In this document: positions 9,978 through 18,864 of the stretch, in pieces
Layout of the letters: each line of letters opens with the position of its first letter
Numbering within the stretch: position 1 is the stretch's first letter
Assembly (NCBI RefSeq): GCF_009909195.1
Contig: NZ_JAAAMU010000028.1
Coordinates: 1 to 64,000, forward strand
DNA: 64,000 nt
Reading direction: 5' to 3'
Origin: Paenibacillus sacheonensis
GTDB lineage: Bacteria; Bacillota; Bacilli; Paenibacillales; Paenibacillaceae
Position numbers and translations under genes: made by a program
Notes under the pieces: generated by a model
What the model saw: the letters and a program-made list of their open reading frames with translations, nothing else
What the model was told of the DNA's origin: nothing
Databases searched by the model: none

Positions 9978-10016
9978 ATTATCTCCGTTCCTGACCAATA
10001 AATCAACATTAATGTT
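9978..10016 (-). promoter_or_regulatory. sodA promoter with adjacent 12-bp palindrome
   Basis: On the minus strand TTGATT (10006-10001) and GATAAT (9983-9978) are separated by 17 bp. A perfect palindrome AACATTAATGTT (10005-10016) abuts and slightly overlaps the -35 box and could be a regulator site; I cannot name the regulator. Confidence 0.65.
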
Positions 10017-10162
10017 TGTAAAGTCGGAATTGACATGGACTGTCTTCTAGCATGAACCATTCCACGGCTTCCCATACGGTAAAAATAGACTGGGCCAAGC
10101 TCGAAGCAAAGCGGCTCTCGTCGGAATATACATAAGTACTATCGTTGAAATGGGTGAGTCAT

Positions 10163-10720
10163 GTGATTGTGTCCGATACGGGATTGCCCGGCGTGAAGGT
10201 GATCGAGCCCGCTTGCTTTCAGGATGAACGCGGATTTTTCATGGAGAGCTATAACCGCGATCAGCTGCTCGGGCATGGGATCGCGAACCTGTTCATTCAG
10301 GATAACCATTCCTTATCCGTGCTGCCCGGCACGCTGAGAGGGCTGCACTATCAGCTGGATCCGAGCGCGCAGACGAAGCTGGTCAGGGTCGTGGCAGGAA
10401 GCATCTTCGACGTCGCCGTCGATATTCGCCGCGGATCGCCGACATTCGGCCGTTGGGAAGGCTTCGCGCTGTCCGCATCTAATAAGAAGCAGCTGCTTGT
10501 CCCGCGAGGCTTCGCGCACGGTTTCGTTACGCTGGAGGCCAATACGGAAGTCTGCTATAAAGTCGACGCCGGTTATTCCCAATCGGATGATCGCGGCATC
10601 GCGTGGAACGATCCGGAGATCGGCATCGCGTGGCCGCTGGATCCGACGGTTTTATCGGCGAAGGATGCGAAGCATCCGCTGCTCCGCGATGCGGAGAACC
10701 ATTTTACTTACTCGAGGTGA
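10163..10720 (+). CDS. rfbC: dTDP-4-dehydrorhamnose 3,5-epimerase
   Basis: RmlC cupin enzyme, step three of dTDP-L-rhamnose synthesis. Landmarks are ERGFFMESYN, the catalytic His in LRGLHYQ, and VPRGFAHGF with DDRGIAWNDPEIGI near the C-terminus. Length is 185 residues from GTG 10163. Other in-frame starts are TTG 10145 and GTG 10169; GGGTGAG at 10152-10158 serves one of the two GTGs. First gene of an rfbC-rfbB-rfbD run; the rfbB ribosome binding site overlaps its stop codon. rfbA (the thymidylyltransferase) is not in this run. Confidence 0.93.
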   Translation: MIVSDTGLPGVKVIEPACFQDERGFFMESYNRDQLLGHGIANLFIQDNHSLSVLPGTLRGLHYQLDPSAQTKLVRVVAGSIFDVAVDIRRGSPTFGRWEGFALSASNKKQLLVPRGFAHGFVTLEANTEVCYKVDAGYSQSDDRGIAWNDPEIGIAWPLDPTVLSAKDAKHPLLRDAENHFTYSR

Positions 10721-10728
10721 AGACAGCC

Positions 10729-11763
10729 GTGAAATTGTTGATTACGGGCGGAGCGGGCTTTATCGGAAGCAATTTCTTGCATTACATGCGAAAGGCGCAT
10801 CCGGCCTATACGCTCCTGAACGCGGACGCGTTAACGTACGCAGGTAATTTAACCAATTTGGAAGGAATTGAATCCGTTCCGGACGGGAGCTATCGGTTCG
10901 TTCAGGGAGATATTCGGGACCGGGCTGCGATGGAGCCGCTCTTTCAAGCGGGCGTTGACGCCGTGATTAATTTCGCCGCGGAGTCTCATGTGGACCGGAG
11001 CATTGTGCAGCCGGATATCTTCGTGACGACGAACATCGTCGGTACGCAGACGCTGCTGGAGCTGGCAAGGGCGTACAAGGTCGATAAATTCGTTCAAATT
11101 TCGACCGACGAAGTGTACGGCACGCTTGGCGCTGCGGGTCTCTTCAGCGAGACGACGCCGTTGTCGCCGAACAGTCCGTATTCTGCGAGCAAGGCTTCGG
11201 CGGATCTGCTCGTGCGGGCGTATCACGAGACGTACGGCATGAACGTCAACATTACCCGCTGCTCCAACAATTACGGCCCGTATCAGTTTCCGGAAAAGCT
11301 GATTCCGCTTATGATCGCGCAGGCGCTGCAGGATAAGCCGCTGCCCGTATATGGCGACGGGCTGAACGTCCGCGACTGGCTTTATGTAGAAGATCATTGC
11401 AGTGCGATCGATCTAGTGCTGCACGGCGGAGCGCCAGGAGAAATCTACAACATCGGCGGGCGCAACGAACGGACGAATCTACAGGTTGTCGCGACGATTC
11501 TGGAAGCGCTCGGCAAGCCGGCTTCGCTTATTCGTCATGTGCCGGATCGGCTCGGGCATGACCGCCGTTACGCGATCGACGCGGACAAAATCCGCAAGGA
11601 GCTGGGCTGGCAGCCGCAATTTCCTTATGAGCGCGGAATCCGCGCGACGATCGAATGGTATGCGGGTCATGCCGAATGGATGGAGCGAATCGCGACAGGC
11701 ACCTATCGGAGCATGAGCGCCGGCGGCGGTTCGAACGACAACAAGGAGTTGGAACAAACATGA
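10729..11763 (+). CDS. rfbB: dTDP-glucose 4,6-dehydratase
   Basis: 344-residue extended short-chain dehydrogenase that converts dTDP-glucose to the 4-keto-6-deoxy sugar, step two of the rhamnose pathway. It shows the NAD-binding LLITGGAGFIGSNF, ESHVDRSI, the catalytic STDEVYG, and YSASKASAD for the Tyr-Lys pair. GTG 10729 follows CGAGGTGA, which overlaps the rfbC stop, so translation is probably coupled. Its last bases overlap the rfbD start (ATGA). The C-terminal tail (SAGGGSNDNKELEQT) is slightly longer than usual. Confidence 0.96.
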   Translation: MKLLITGGAGFIGSNFLHYMRKAHPAYTLLNADALTYAGNLTNLEGIESVPDGSYRFVQGDIRDRAAMEPLFQAGVDAVINFAAESHVDRSIVQPDIFVTTNIVGTQTLLELARAYKVDKFVQISTDEVYGTLGAAGLFSETTPLSPNSPYSASKASADLLVRAYHETYGMNVNITRCSNNYGPYQFPEKLIPLMIAQALQDKPLPVYGDGLNVRDWLYVEDHCSAIDLVLHGGAPGEIYNIGGRNERTNLQVVATILEALGKPASLIRHVPDRLGHDRRYAIDADKIRKELGWQPQFPYERGIRATIEWYAGHAEWMERIATGTYRSMSAGGGSNDNKELEQT

Positions 11764-12620
11764 CAACAAGACCGATGCGTATCATTGTCACGGGAGCCGA
11801 CGGTCAACTCGGCCGGGAGTTGGTACAATTGCCTGGACTGGCGGAGAAGAACATCCAAATCCTCGGATTCGGGCGGGGCGGCTTGGACGTGACGAGCCTG
11901 CAGAGCTGCCGCGAGGCCGTCAAGCGCTACCAGGCGGATGCCGTCATTCACTGCGCGGCTTATACGGCCGTCGACAAGGCGGAGGCGGAGCCGGATCTCG
12001 CGTACCGCATTAATGCGGAGGGCACGCGGAATATCGCGCTTGCAGCGCGAGAATTCGGCGCCAAGCTGATCTGCGTCAGCACGGATTACGTATTCGAAGG
12101 AACGGCTTCCCGGCCCTATAAAGAAAACGACGAGACGAATCCGCGTACGGTGTACGGCCGCACCAAGCTTGCCGGAGAGCAGGAAGCGCTGAAGGCGGGC
12201 GGCAAAGTATTCATCGTCCGCACGTCCTGGGTTTACGGCCGGTATGGTCGCAATTTCGTGCAAACCATCTCCGAGCTCATAAAGACAAAGGATGAAATCC
12301 AAGTCGTCATGGACCAAATCGGTTCGCCGACGTACACGCTGGACTTGGCGGAATTCCTCATTCAGCTCGCGCGGACGGAGGAATACGGCATCTATCATGC
12401 CTCCGGCAGCGGCGTATGCTCCTGGTTCCAGTTCGCGCAGGCTATAGTAGAAGAGATCGGCGCAAAGAACGTGAAGCTGCTTCCCTGCACGACGGCCGAG
12501 TTCCCTCGCCCTGCGCCGCGTCCAGCGTATTCGGTGCTGCAGCATGGCGAGATCCAGCGGAAGGGGCTGAAGGATCTACGTCATTGGCGAGCGGCATTGG
12601 CGGCGTATATGCAGGGGTAA
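11760..12620 (+). CDS. rfbD: dTDP-4-dehydrorhamnose reductase
   Basis: 286-residue RmlD, which reduces dTDP-4-keto-rhamnose to dTDP-L-rhamnose. It has the NADPH loop VTGADGQLGRELVQL, CVSTDYVFEG and the catalytic YGRTKLAGE, then RTSWVYG and a C-terminal substrate part (GSGVCSWFQFAQAIVEE). The start overlaps the rfbB stop as ATGA and has AAGGAG upstream. A shared terminator follows. The product very likely feeds the rhamnosyltransferases encoded at 28-31.5 kb. Confidence 0.95.
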   Translation: MTTRPMRIIVTGADGQLGRELVQLPGLAEKNIQILGFGRGGLDVTSLQSCREAVKRYQADAVIHCAAYTAVDKAEAEPDLAYRINAEGTRNIALAAREFGAKLICVSTDYVFEGTASRPYKENDETNPRTVYGRTKLAGEQEALKAGGKVFIVRTSWVYGRYGRNFVQTISELIKTKDEIQVVMDQIGSPTYTLDLAEFLIQLARTEEYGIYHASGSGVCSWFQFAQAIVEEIGAKNVKLLPCTTAEFPRPAPRPAYSVLQHGEIQRKGLKDLRHWRAALAAYMQG

Positions 12621-12721
12621 ACAGCTACTGGGGAGTGCGCTGTCCCGGAGCAGGAGAGAACGTCATGTCTATGGGCTGTATTTTCTTGCTTTAATATGAA
12701 AGCGTTTTAAATAACGGGTAT

Positions 12722-12753
12722 AAAAAAAGCCCCCACCGAAGTGGAGGCTTTTT
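12722..12753. terminator. Bidirectional terminator between rfbD and the S-layer gene
   Basis: AGCCCCCAC / GTGGAGGCT hairpin with a CGAA loop (one mismatch), A run on the left and T run on the right, placed between two convergent genes. Confidence 0.8.
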
Positions 12754-12782
12754 ACTGGTTGTCGGGATTCAATAATGCAAGA

Positions 12783-14309
12783 TTATTGAATGAAACCAAC
12801 GTTACCGAGGAAGCGAGCGATCATTGTAGCTGCTTCAGCGCGGTTCGCATTAGCGTTACCCACTACCATAGTAGCGGTTTGGCCTTTAACGATACCTTCG
12901 CTTACGACAACTGCAACTTCGCCTTTCGCCCAGCCCAGGCTGTCAGCATCTTTAAAGCTTGCCAGTGCAGCGGATACTTGCGCATCCGTCAGCGTGACAT
13001 CTTTACCCGCGAATTTGATAGCGCGAGCTACGATAGCAGACAGTTCTTTACGAGTGATGTTCGCGTTTGGTTTGAAAGTACCGTCTTCATAACCCGTGAT
13101 CAGACCTGCGTTGACCGCCGTAGCGACCGTAGCAGCGTACCATTTGTTAGAAGCGACGTCTTTGAATTTAGAAGTCGAACCGGAGACTTCAAGTCCAAGT
13201 GCACGAACGACCAAAGCTGCAAACTCAGCGCGCGTAATGTTACGTTTCGGTTCGAATGCAGTAGCAGACGTACCTTTCACGATAAACTTACTTGCGAGAG
13301 CTTCAACATCTTTCTGTGCCCAGCTTCCAGCCAGATCCGCGAAGGATACGGCTTTCGTTTGGATAACAGTGTAGATGCTGTTGCCGTTACGCTTCAGCGT
13401 TGCAGTCGTTTTGTTATTCTCCGTTTTGAAAGTGGATGGCACGAATGTCACCTCACCCGTCGTCGGGTTGTACAAAACGCCTACAAGGCCTGTCGTATCG
13501 GCTGCAGCTTCATTCAGACCGATTGTACGCGTTACGTACTGGCCGAATGTCGTGATCTCTTGTTCTTTGGTTCCTGCCACTGCTACGACTTTGAAGTCGA
13601 CAGCAGGTGCAACCTGAGTACCGCCAGCCTTCGTAACGGCTGCTGCGATTTTGTCGGCAGCGTCACCAGTTACTTTTTTCAATTCTACGCGAATGACTAG
13701 ATCCTTCAGCTCAACCCCGAGGGATTTAGCCAGTTCTTCCAGTTTCAACGCAGCGATTGGCAGCGTGTAGGAAGTTCCATTTTCCAAAACGATGGTCAGG
13801 GACTTACCTTTCAGCAGGGCATCAGCAGGCAGCAAGACAACTTCGGATTTGGAATTCACCGTAGCGTCTGCGTTAGCATTGAACAAATTGATGAGAGCAT
13901 CGCGGTTTACAGTACCGTCAGCGTTGATGACATCGATAGGGAAGAATCCACCACCGCCGCCATAGTAACCGGAAGAGTAATCATACGTCTCCGAAGTTAC
14001 TGTGCCGTATTGCAGGTAGGTATCTTCAGAAATCGTAACTGGTGCGAAAGTGAAGATGCCGTCTTTGCCGGAGTATGTAGCTTGTACGTTCGAAAGAAGT
14101 CCCTTTGCACCGTAGACCCCGATCGTGATCGTATTAGCGCCGTTCAGAGCGTTATACTCATCATCCGTCAAAGTTACCGAACCCGAAATCGTATTCGACG
14201 AGAACGAAGTGTTAATCGTTGCAGCGAACGCGATAATAGGCGTGAATACGGAAACCAACATTGCAAAAACGAGAACTGCCGCTGTTTTGTTCTTGAGAAG
14301 CTTTTTCAT
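12783..14309 (-). CDS. S-layer protein with three C-terminal SLH domains
   Basis: 508 residues. A signal peptide MKKLLKNKTAAVLVFAMLVS ... IIAFA is followed by about 290 residues of Ala/Thr/Val-rich sequence with a Gly/Tyr-rich patch (SSGYYGGGGGFF). From about residue 320 there are three S-layer homology motifs (SFADLAGSWAQKDVEALASK; FKDVASNKWYAATVATAVNA; FKDADSLGWAKGEVAVVVSE), with TRAEF, TRKEL and NRAEA at the usual places. SLH trimers bind pyruvylated secondary cell-wall polymer, so this protein is wall-anchored. The very strong ribosome binding site (AAAGGAGGTGA), own promoter and position next to glycan genes suggest it is an abundant, possibly glycosylated surface protein. It is short for a main S-layer protein, so a minor S-layer-associated protein is possible. 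Confidence 0.88.
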   Translation of the reverse strand: MKKLLKNKTAAVLVFAMLVSVFTPIIAFAATINTSFSSNTISGSVTLTDDEYNALNGANTITIGVYGAKGLLSNVQATYSGKDGIFTFAPVTISEDTYLQYGTVTSETYDYSSGYYGGGGGFFPIDVINADGTVNRDALINLFNANADATVNSKSEVVLLPADALLKGKSLTIVLENGTSYTLPIAALKLEELAKSLGVELKDLVIRVELKKVTGDAADKIAAAVTKAGGTQVAPAVDFKVVAVAGTKEQEITTFGQYVTRTIGLNEAAADTTGLVGVLYNPTTGEVTFVPSTFKTENNKTTATLKRNGNSIYTVIQTKAVSFADLAGSWAQKDVEALASKFIVKGTSATAFEPKRNITRAEFAALVVRALGLEVSGSTSKFKDVASNKWYAATVATAVNAGLITGYEDGTFKPNANITRKELSAIVARAIKFAGKDVTLTDAQVSAALASFKDADSLGWAKGEVAVVVSEGIVKGQTATMVVGNANANRAEAATMIARFLGNVGFIQ

Positions 14310-14389
14310 GTTATGTTTTCACCTCCTTTCATTAGTAGATGATAACAATAGATGATAACGAAGTATGAAGAAATTAATAAGGTTAGTAT

Positions 14390-14419
14390 ATAATAGCTTA
14401 TAATGACATGGTAGGTCAA
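14390..14419 (-). promoter_or_regulatory. Promoter of the SLH protein gene
   Basis: Minus-strand TTGACC (14419-14414) and TATTAT (14395-14390) with an 18-bp spacer, in AT-rich DNA. It leaves an untranslated leader of about 75-80 bases, a length often seen for stable S-layer mRNAs. Confidence 0.55.
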
Positions 14420-14490
14420 TAATTGTAAAAAAGAAGGTAAATTCCATTTAATTTGTCACAAATTAATGTTATTTCGTTCGAAAAACTTTA

Positions 14491-16923
14491 TCATTTCTTT
14501 AACTTAGACTCGTAAACTTCTAATTTATCTCTCAATGCATGATCATCTTTTCCTTGCGCTTGCAGCGAATCCAAATAGATTCTCAGTGCTTGAGGTACAA
14601 ATTGTTCCTTAAGTTCATGAGTAGTTAACGGTTTGATCAGATTGATAGCATCCGCATATTTTTTCTGTTCGTAATCGATTTGACCGATTGCTAAACGAAT
14701 AAGAGGCGTCACACTGAAGTTTCTTCCTTGCAGCTGCTCTTTCGGCAAATCCTTCAAAAGATCAATGCCGTATAGGATTTTCTCATAGATTTCGCGCGCA
14801 TGATTCCATTTGGCCAAAGCATCAGAAGCATTCGAACGTTGTTGAAGATTGCCGGCTTGCGAATATTCCACGATGGCCCGCTCGTAGAAATCGATATCCC
14901 ACGGTCGGTTCTGAATGCCGGTATCGAGTATGGACAATGCCTTTTCCAATTCGCCTTGGTTTTTTTGGTAGGTAAAATCCGCTAGCAGTAAGTCGCGATT
15001 ATAAGGCTCCGATTTTCGGAGTTGATTAATCAACATGGCAATGTTTTGCTCGTAGCGAGCATCTTTAGTCTGGTTATAAGCTTGATTTAACCAATCGATT
15101 TTGCGAATCATGAATTCCGGATTGCTCGGCGAGTATCGAATGGCAGAATCGAGTCGCACCAATAGATCGCTTACTGAATGCTTCTTCTCCGAGGCAAGCG
15201 TCAACGCATTACGGTAATAACCGTCCGCCATGTAAGCACGGCAGGTGCCGACAAGCAATACGGCGGCAAGCAAGGCGATGCCTGTCGGAAATCCAATATT
15301 CCACAGTTTTCCGACGGCTTCGTCATTACTGATCTTAGCGGGAAGCGGGATATGGTTGCTGTAAACGGCTCCCATGAGCCCAAGCGAGACGAAGACGATG
15401 GCAGCCAGATAGATGTAGCTCATATCGAAGTCGATTGCGCTATGGACCAATAGAGAGACGGCGAGAATATAGAACACGAAGTGCGATTTGTCCCCGTCTT
15501 TATCTCGGATAAAACCTCTTATATATGTATAGAAGACGCAAATTAGAAATCCAATTAATACGACTAATCCCGTCCAACCTGTCTCTACCAATGTCTGCAA
15601 GTAATAGCTGTGCACCTGTTTGCTACTATATGGATTATGCTGATATTTCTCGTAGAGCGCGTTCCATCCGCCGCCGCCTGCTCCGAAGATCGGATAATCC
15701 GCGGAGATCTTCATCGCGTCCTTATAGAAGGTGGCGCGTTCAAGTACGCTGTGCTGGTTGAAGTTGATGTTCTCGAGCCGATCTGCGACTTCGCCCGGAA
15801 AAAGATGCCTTACGGCGCTGCTGCCCAATAGGAGGGCGGCGCCGGTGATCGTGACGATAATCAATGCTGCCGGAACGACGGCGTATGAGAGCTTCGTATT
15901 GGAAAAAGAAGCAAACTTCTTTTCAAGCCGTTCCTGCATCAAGTGATGCAGCAGGGATACGATTGAAGCTGTAACAAGGGCTGCGACGATAAGTATTGAC
16001 CAGCCTTCGAGCGGCAGTTTGGACCATAACGACATGAGGTCTGCTGGTCCGCCCTTCACTTTGGGAAGGACAGCCCGTGCGATGGCATTCATGGTGGAAG
16101 TCATTTTGCCCAAGATCGCAAATGAGACGATGATGGATAGACACGCATAGAGCAAAAACAAAAGCTGCTGTTTGAAACGCAGGAACGGCAGCACAAGAAG
16201 AATCAGTACCGGTACGATGACCAGGGCGCCTCGCGACAAGGTAAGCATGAACGATACCCAGATCGGGACAAGCATGAACGCGTGCAAGAATCGCCAGTAC
16301 GGACGTCGGACTTGTATGACAAGGTACAATCCCGCCAGGAATAATGCAGATAACAATGCCGCATAAGCATTCGGGTATTGGAATACCGACGAGACCCGGT
16401 AAACTTCCTGCTGATACCAAAGCGCATCCGGATAATAAATTTGTCCCATCATATTAGCAAGTCCATAGAACACAATTCCATAGCCAGAAAGGAGCATTCC
16501 GTATAGGAGAACGAGTCTAGCATTCAAGGAATCTCCGTAATAGAGCCCGAGTAAGAAGATGGCGGAGAACATGAATGAAACGAAAATCATGATATGCGAT
16601 TGATGGGCGGATGCGGCGCCGATGTTAGAAATCAAGTATGTAAGAGGCATTAGCCAGACAATTGCGGAAAGCAGCGACTTCCAGCTATTCAGCTTGGCCG
16701 TTTTAAAGAGATAGATGGTTCCTGCCAGCAGCAGGACGGTAAACGCGATTTCTGCACCCAATAAAGATCGCTCGTACGAGAATAAGTAACCCGTGAATAA
16801 GTATCTGCTGTTGTAGGGGTAGACGATTAACAGTAAAGTAATGATGGTTATGCCAGTCCATTTAATGAGAGATATGTCAGATTGCGGTTCAGTTGGGATT
16901 TCTTGAGAAGGCTTTTTTTTCAT
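14491..16923 (-). CDS. O-antigen ligase / polymerase-like membrane protein with TPR-like tail
   Basis: 810 residues from ATG 16923, nine bases after AGGAG. About a dozen hydrophobic segments lie in residues 20-590. The ligase signature region is around RVSSVFQYPNAYAALLSA and FGAGGGGWNALYEKYQHNPYSSKQVHSYYLQTLVETGW, which fits the Wzy_C / WaaL fold. From about 590 to the end the sequence is soluble and helical with TPR-like periodicity (PFYNRDLLLADFTYQKNQGELEKA-type segments). In Paenibacillus and Geobacillus S-layer glycan clusters a protein of this design (WsfB) is proposed to transfer the finished glycan to the S-layer protein outside the membrane. The neighbouring SLH gene and Wzm/Wzt genes fit this, but polymerase activity is an alternative. 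Confidence 0.82.
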   Translation of the reverse strand: MKKKPSQEIPTEPQSDISLIKWTGITIITLLLIVYPYNSRYLFTGYLFSYERSLLGAEIAFTVLLLAGTIYLFKTAKLNSWKSLLSAIVWLMPLTYLISNIGAASAHQSHIMIFVSFMFSAIFLLGLYYGDSLNARLVLLYGMLLSGYGIVFYGLANMMGQIYYPDALWYQQEVYRVSSVFQYPNAYAALLSALFLAGLYLVIQVRRPYWRFLHAFMLVPIWVSFMLTLSRGALVIVPVLILLVLPFLRFKQQLLFLLYACLSIIVSFAILGKMTSTMNAIARAVLPKVKGGPADLMSLWSKLPLEGWSILIVAALVTASIVSLLHHLMQERLEKKFASFSNTKLSYAVVPAALIIVTITGAALLLGSSAVRHLFPGEVADRLENINFNQHSVLERATFYKDAMKISADYPIFGAGGGGWNALYEKYQHNPYSSKQVHSYYLQTLVETGWTGLVVLIGFLICVFYTYIRGFIRDKDGDKSHFVFYILAVSLLVHSAIDFDMSYIYLAAIVFVSLGLMGAVYSNHIPLPAKISNDEAVGKLWNIGFPTGIALLAAVLLVGTCRAYMADGYYRNALTLASEKKHSVSDLLVRLDSAIRYSPSNPEFMIRKIDWLNQAYNQTKDARYEQNIAMLINQLRKSEPYNRDLLLADFTYQKNQGELEKALSILDTGIQNRPWDIDFYERAIVEYSQAGNLQQRSNASDALAKWNHAREIYEKILYGIDLLKDLPKEQLQGRNFSVTPLIRLAIGQIDYEQKKYADAINLIKPLTTHELKEQFVPQALRIYLDSLQAQGKDDHALRDKLEVYESKLKK

Positions 16924-17290
16924 TCCAATACTCCTAGCAACTTTTTCGGAAATGACAAGTATGTAATTGTGAGAATATATGATATTAAGTTTAACGTCAA
17001 ACAAACAAGAAAAGTTGCGGAAGAAATTATGTTTTATTTTACTCCAGATCTAATTCTCTATTTTTCGGCACGTTAGGAGCAAAAGTTAATTATAAATCAA
17101 TAGTTTTTTTATTTTAATGTTTGAGTGGAGCTTATACGAGGGATTTGTTATAATTACTGTTATTTCTGGGAAAGGAAAGTGGGAAGGCCGATTTAGAATG
17201 ATCTTTAAGTGCTACCATTTGGAGATTAATGAGGAATTTAACTGTCGAATTCATTGAATTGTTGGAATTCAGAGGTGGTTTGTTAAACTT
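16924..17290. other. AT-rich divergent intergenic region
   Basis: About 370 bp between the ligase gene (minus) and the exporter operon (plus). It marks the left edge of the AT-rich block. Apart from the extended -10 element at 17146-17154 and a leader of about 130 bases before wzm, I see no gene or clear repeat. Confidence 0.6.
17146..17154 (+). promoter_or_regulatory. Extended -10 promoter of the wzm-wzt operon
   Basis: TGTTATAAT gives TGn plus a consensus TATAAT; no good -35 at the right distance, as is common with extended -10 promoters. It would drive the eight-gene AT-rich operon. Confidence 0.55.
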
Positions 17291-18067
17291 ATGAAAACGC
17301 ATGTAAGCAACTTAGTGAAGTATAAAGATTTGTTTTTAGAGTTGATTATAAAAGATATTAAATTGAAATATAGAAACTCCTTATTAGGTGTTCTTTGGAG
17401 CATGTTGAATCCGCTCCTGATGATGGTAGTTCTAAGTATTGTGTTTATGGAATTTTTTAAAAATAACATTGCTAATTTCCCTGTCTATGTATTAACTGGG
17501 AGAATAGTCTATCAATACTTTGCCGATGCGACAAACTTTGCAATGGATTCGATTCATGCGAATGGTCAATTGATAAGAAAAGTATATGTTCCAAAATACT
17601 TTTTTCCGCTATCGCGCGTATTTTCCACTTTGTTTACTGCGGTTCTCTCTCTCGTTCCGCTAGCGTTAACAATGATGGTTACGGGCTTGTCTCTGAGGTG
17701 GATGAATCTCCTCGTTATTGTTCCTATTTTCTATTTACTAGTCATTACTGCAGGGATCGCACTGATACTTGCCGCCATCACGGTTTTCTTTAACGACTTG
17801 AAGCATATGTACTCTATTGTTCTAATGATCCTCATGTATATGACGCCGATATTTTACCCGATCAGCATTATTCCGGAAAAGTATTTAACCATAATCAAGT
17901 TGAATCCGATTTATCCAATCGTAGATATGTTTCGGGATGTATTGTTATACGGAACATTGCCTAGTCTGACTTTGCATCTCATTTGCGTGGGGTATATGGT
18001 CGTTTACGCAGGAGTAGGGCTGCTCGTGTTTTACAAGTCGCAGGATCGATTCATATATCACTTATAA
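17291..18067 (+). CDS. wzm: ABC-2 polysaccharide export permease
   Basis: 258 residues with six hydrophobic segments and the family signature KYRNSLLGVLWSMLNPLLMMVVL near the N-terminus, then YVPKYFFPLSRV and MTPIFYPISIIPE. This is the membrane half of the exporter that flips a lipid-linked glycan across the membrane. The following gene is its ATPase. The ribosome site (GAGGTGG) is rather far from the ATG (about 13 bases). First gene of an AT-rich operon that runs to 27.85 kb with only short gaps or overlaps. Confidence 0.92.
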   Translation: MKTHVSNLVKYKDLFLELIIKDIKLKYRNSLLGVLWSMLNPLLMMVVLSIVFMEFFKNNIANFPVYVLTGRIVYQYFADATNFAMDSIHANGQLIRKVYVPKYFFPLSRVFSTLFTAVLSLVPLALTMMVTGLSLRWMNLLVIVPIFYLLVITAGIALILAAITVFFNDLKHMYSIVLMILMYMTPIFYPISIIPEKYLTIIKLNPIYPIVDMFRDVLLYGTLPSLTLHLICVGYMVVYAGVGLLVFYKSQDRFIYHL

Positions 18068-18084
18068 AGTCGAGGTGTGAAACG

Positions 18085-18822
18085 GTGAATGATGATATTG
18101 CCATAGAAATATCGGACGTAACGATGAAATATCGCCTCATGACAGAAAAGATTGATTCGCTTAAAAACTTTTTCATCAAAAAAGTCAGGAACGAAATCAA
18201 ATACGAAGAATTCTTTGCCTTGAAGCAAGTTAACTTTTCGATAAGGAAGGGAGAGGTTTATGGAATCATCGGTATGAATGGTGCAGGCAAGAGTACCTTG
18301 TTGAAGATCATAGCGGGTGTTTTGAAGCCAACATCTGGTAGGGTGTTGAAGCGAGGCAGTGTAGCTCCATTGATTGAATTAGGCGCAGGTTTTAATGGGG
18401 AATTGTCGGGATATGAAAACATTTTTTTGAATGGCCTACTGATGGGATACTCGAAGAAATTTATTAAAAGCAAAATGGAGGAAATTATTGATTTCTCGGA
18501 ATTGGGAAAATTCATCCATACACCGTTAAAAAATTATTCCTCCGGCATGAGGGCCAGGCTTGGGTTCTCAATAGCGACAGTCGTTAAGCCTGATATCCTT
18601 ATTGTGGATGAGGTTTTGTCTGTAGGCGATTTCAAGTTTAAGGAGAAATCCGAAATGAAAATTCGTTCTATGATGAAGGAAGGTACGACAGTGCTATTCG
18701 TGTCGCATTCATTAGGGCAAGTAGAGAGTATTTGCGATAAGGTCATTTGGCTTGAAAGTGGGTTTGTTAAGGAAATAGGAGCTGCCAAAGAAATCATTGC
18801 TCATTTTAAACAGCACGCATGA
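18085..18822 (+). CDS. wzt: Polysaccharide exporter ATPase, short form without C-terminal glycan-binding domain
   Basis: 245-residue ABC ATPase from GTG 18085 (CGAGGTG upstream). Walker A GMNGAGKST, signature YSSGMRARLGFS, Walker B DILIVDEVLSVGD and the His switch VSHS are intact. It pairs with wzm 17 bp upstream. Wzt proteins that recognise a terminal glycan cap carry an extra C-terminal carbohydrate-binding domain of about 150-200 residues; here the protein ends right after the ATPase core (IIAHFKQHA). Export should therefore not need recognition of a chain-end cap by this subunit, similar to TagH/KpsT-type systems. Confidence 0.92.
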   Translation: MNDDIAIEISDVTMKYRLMTEKIDSLKNFFIKKVRNEIKYEEFFALKQVNFSIRKGEVYGIIGMNGAGKSTLLKIIAGVLKPTSGRVLKRGSVAPLIELGAGFNGELSGYENIFLNGLLMGYSKKFIKSKMEEIIDFSELGKFIHTPLKNYSSGMRARLGFSIATVVKPDILIVDEVLSVGDFKFKEKSEMKIRSMMKEGTTVLFVSHSLGQVESICDKVIWLESGFVKEIGAAKEIIAHFKQHA

Positions 18823-18864
18823 TGTCACTCCTGGAATCTATAACTCATAAAATGGAGAACTGAA

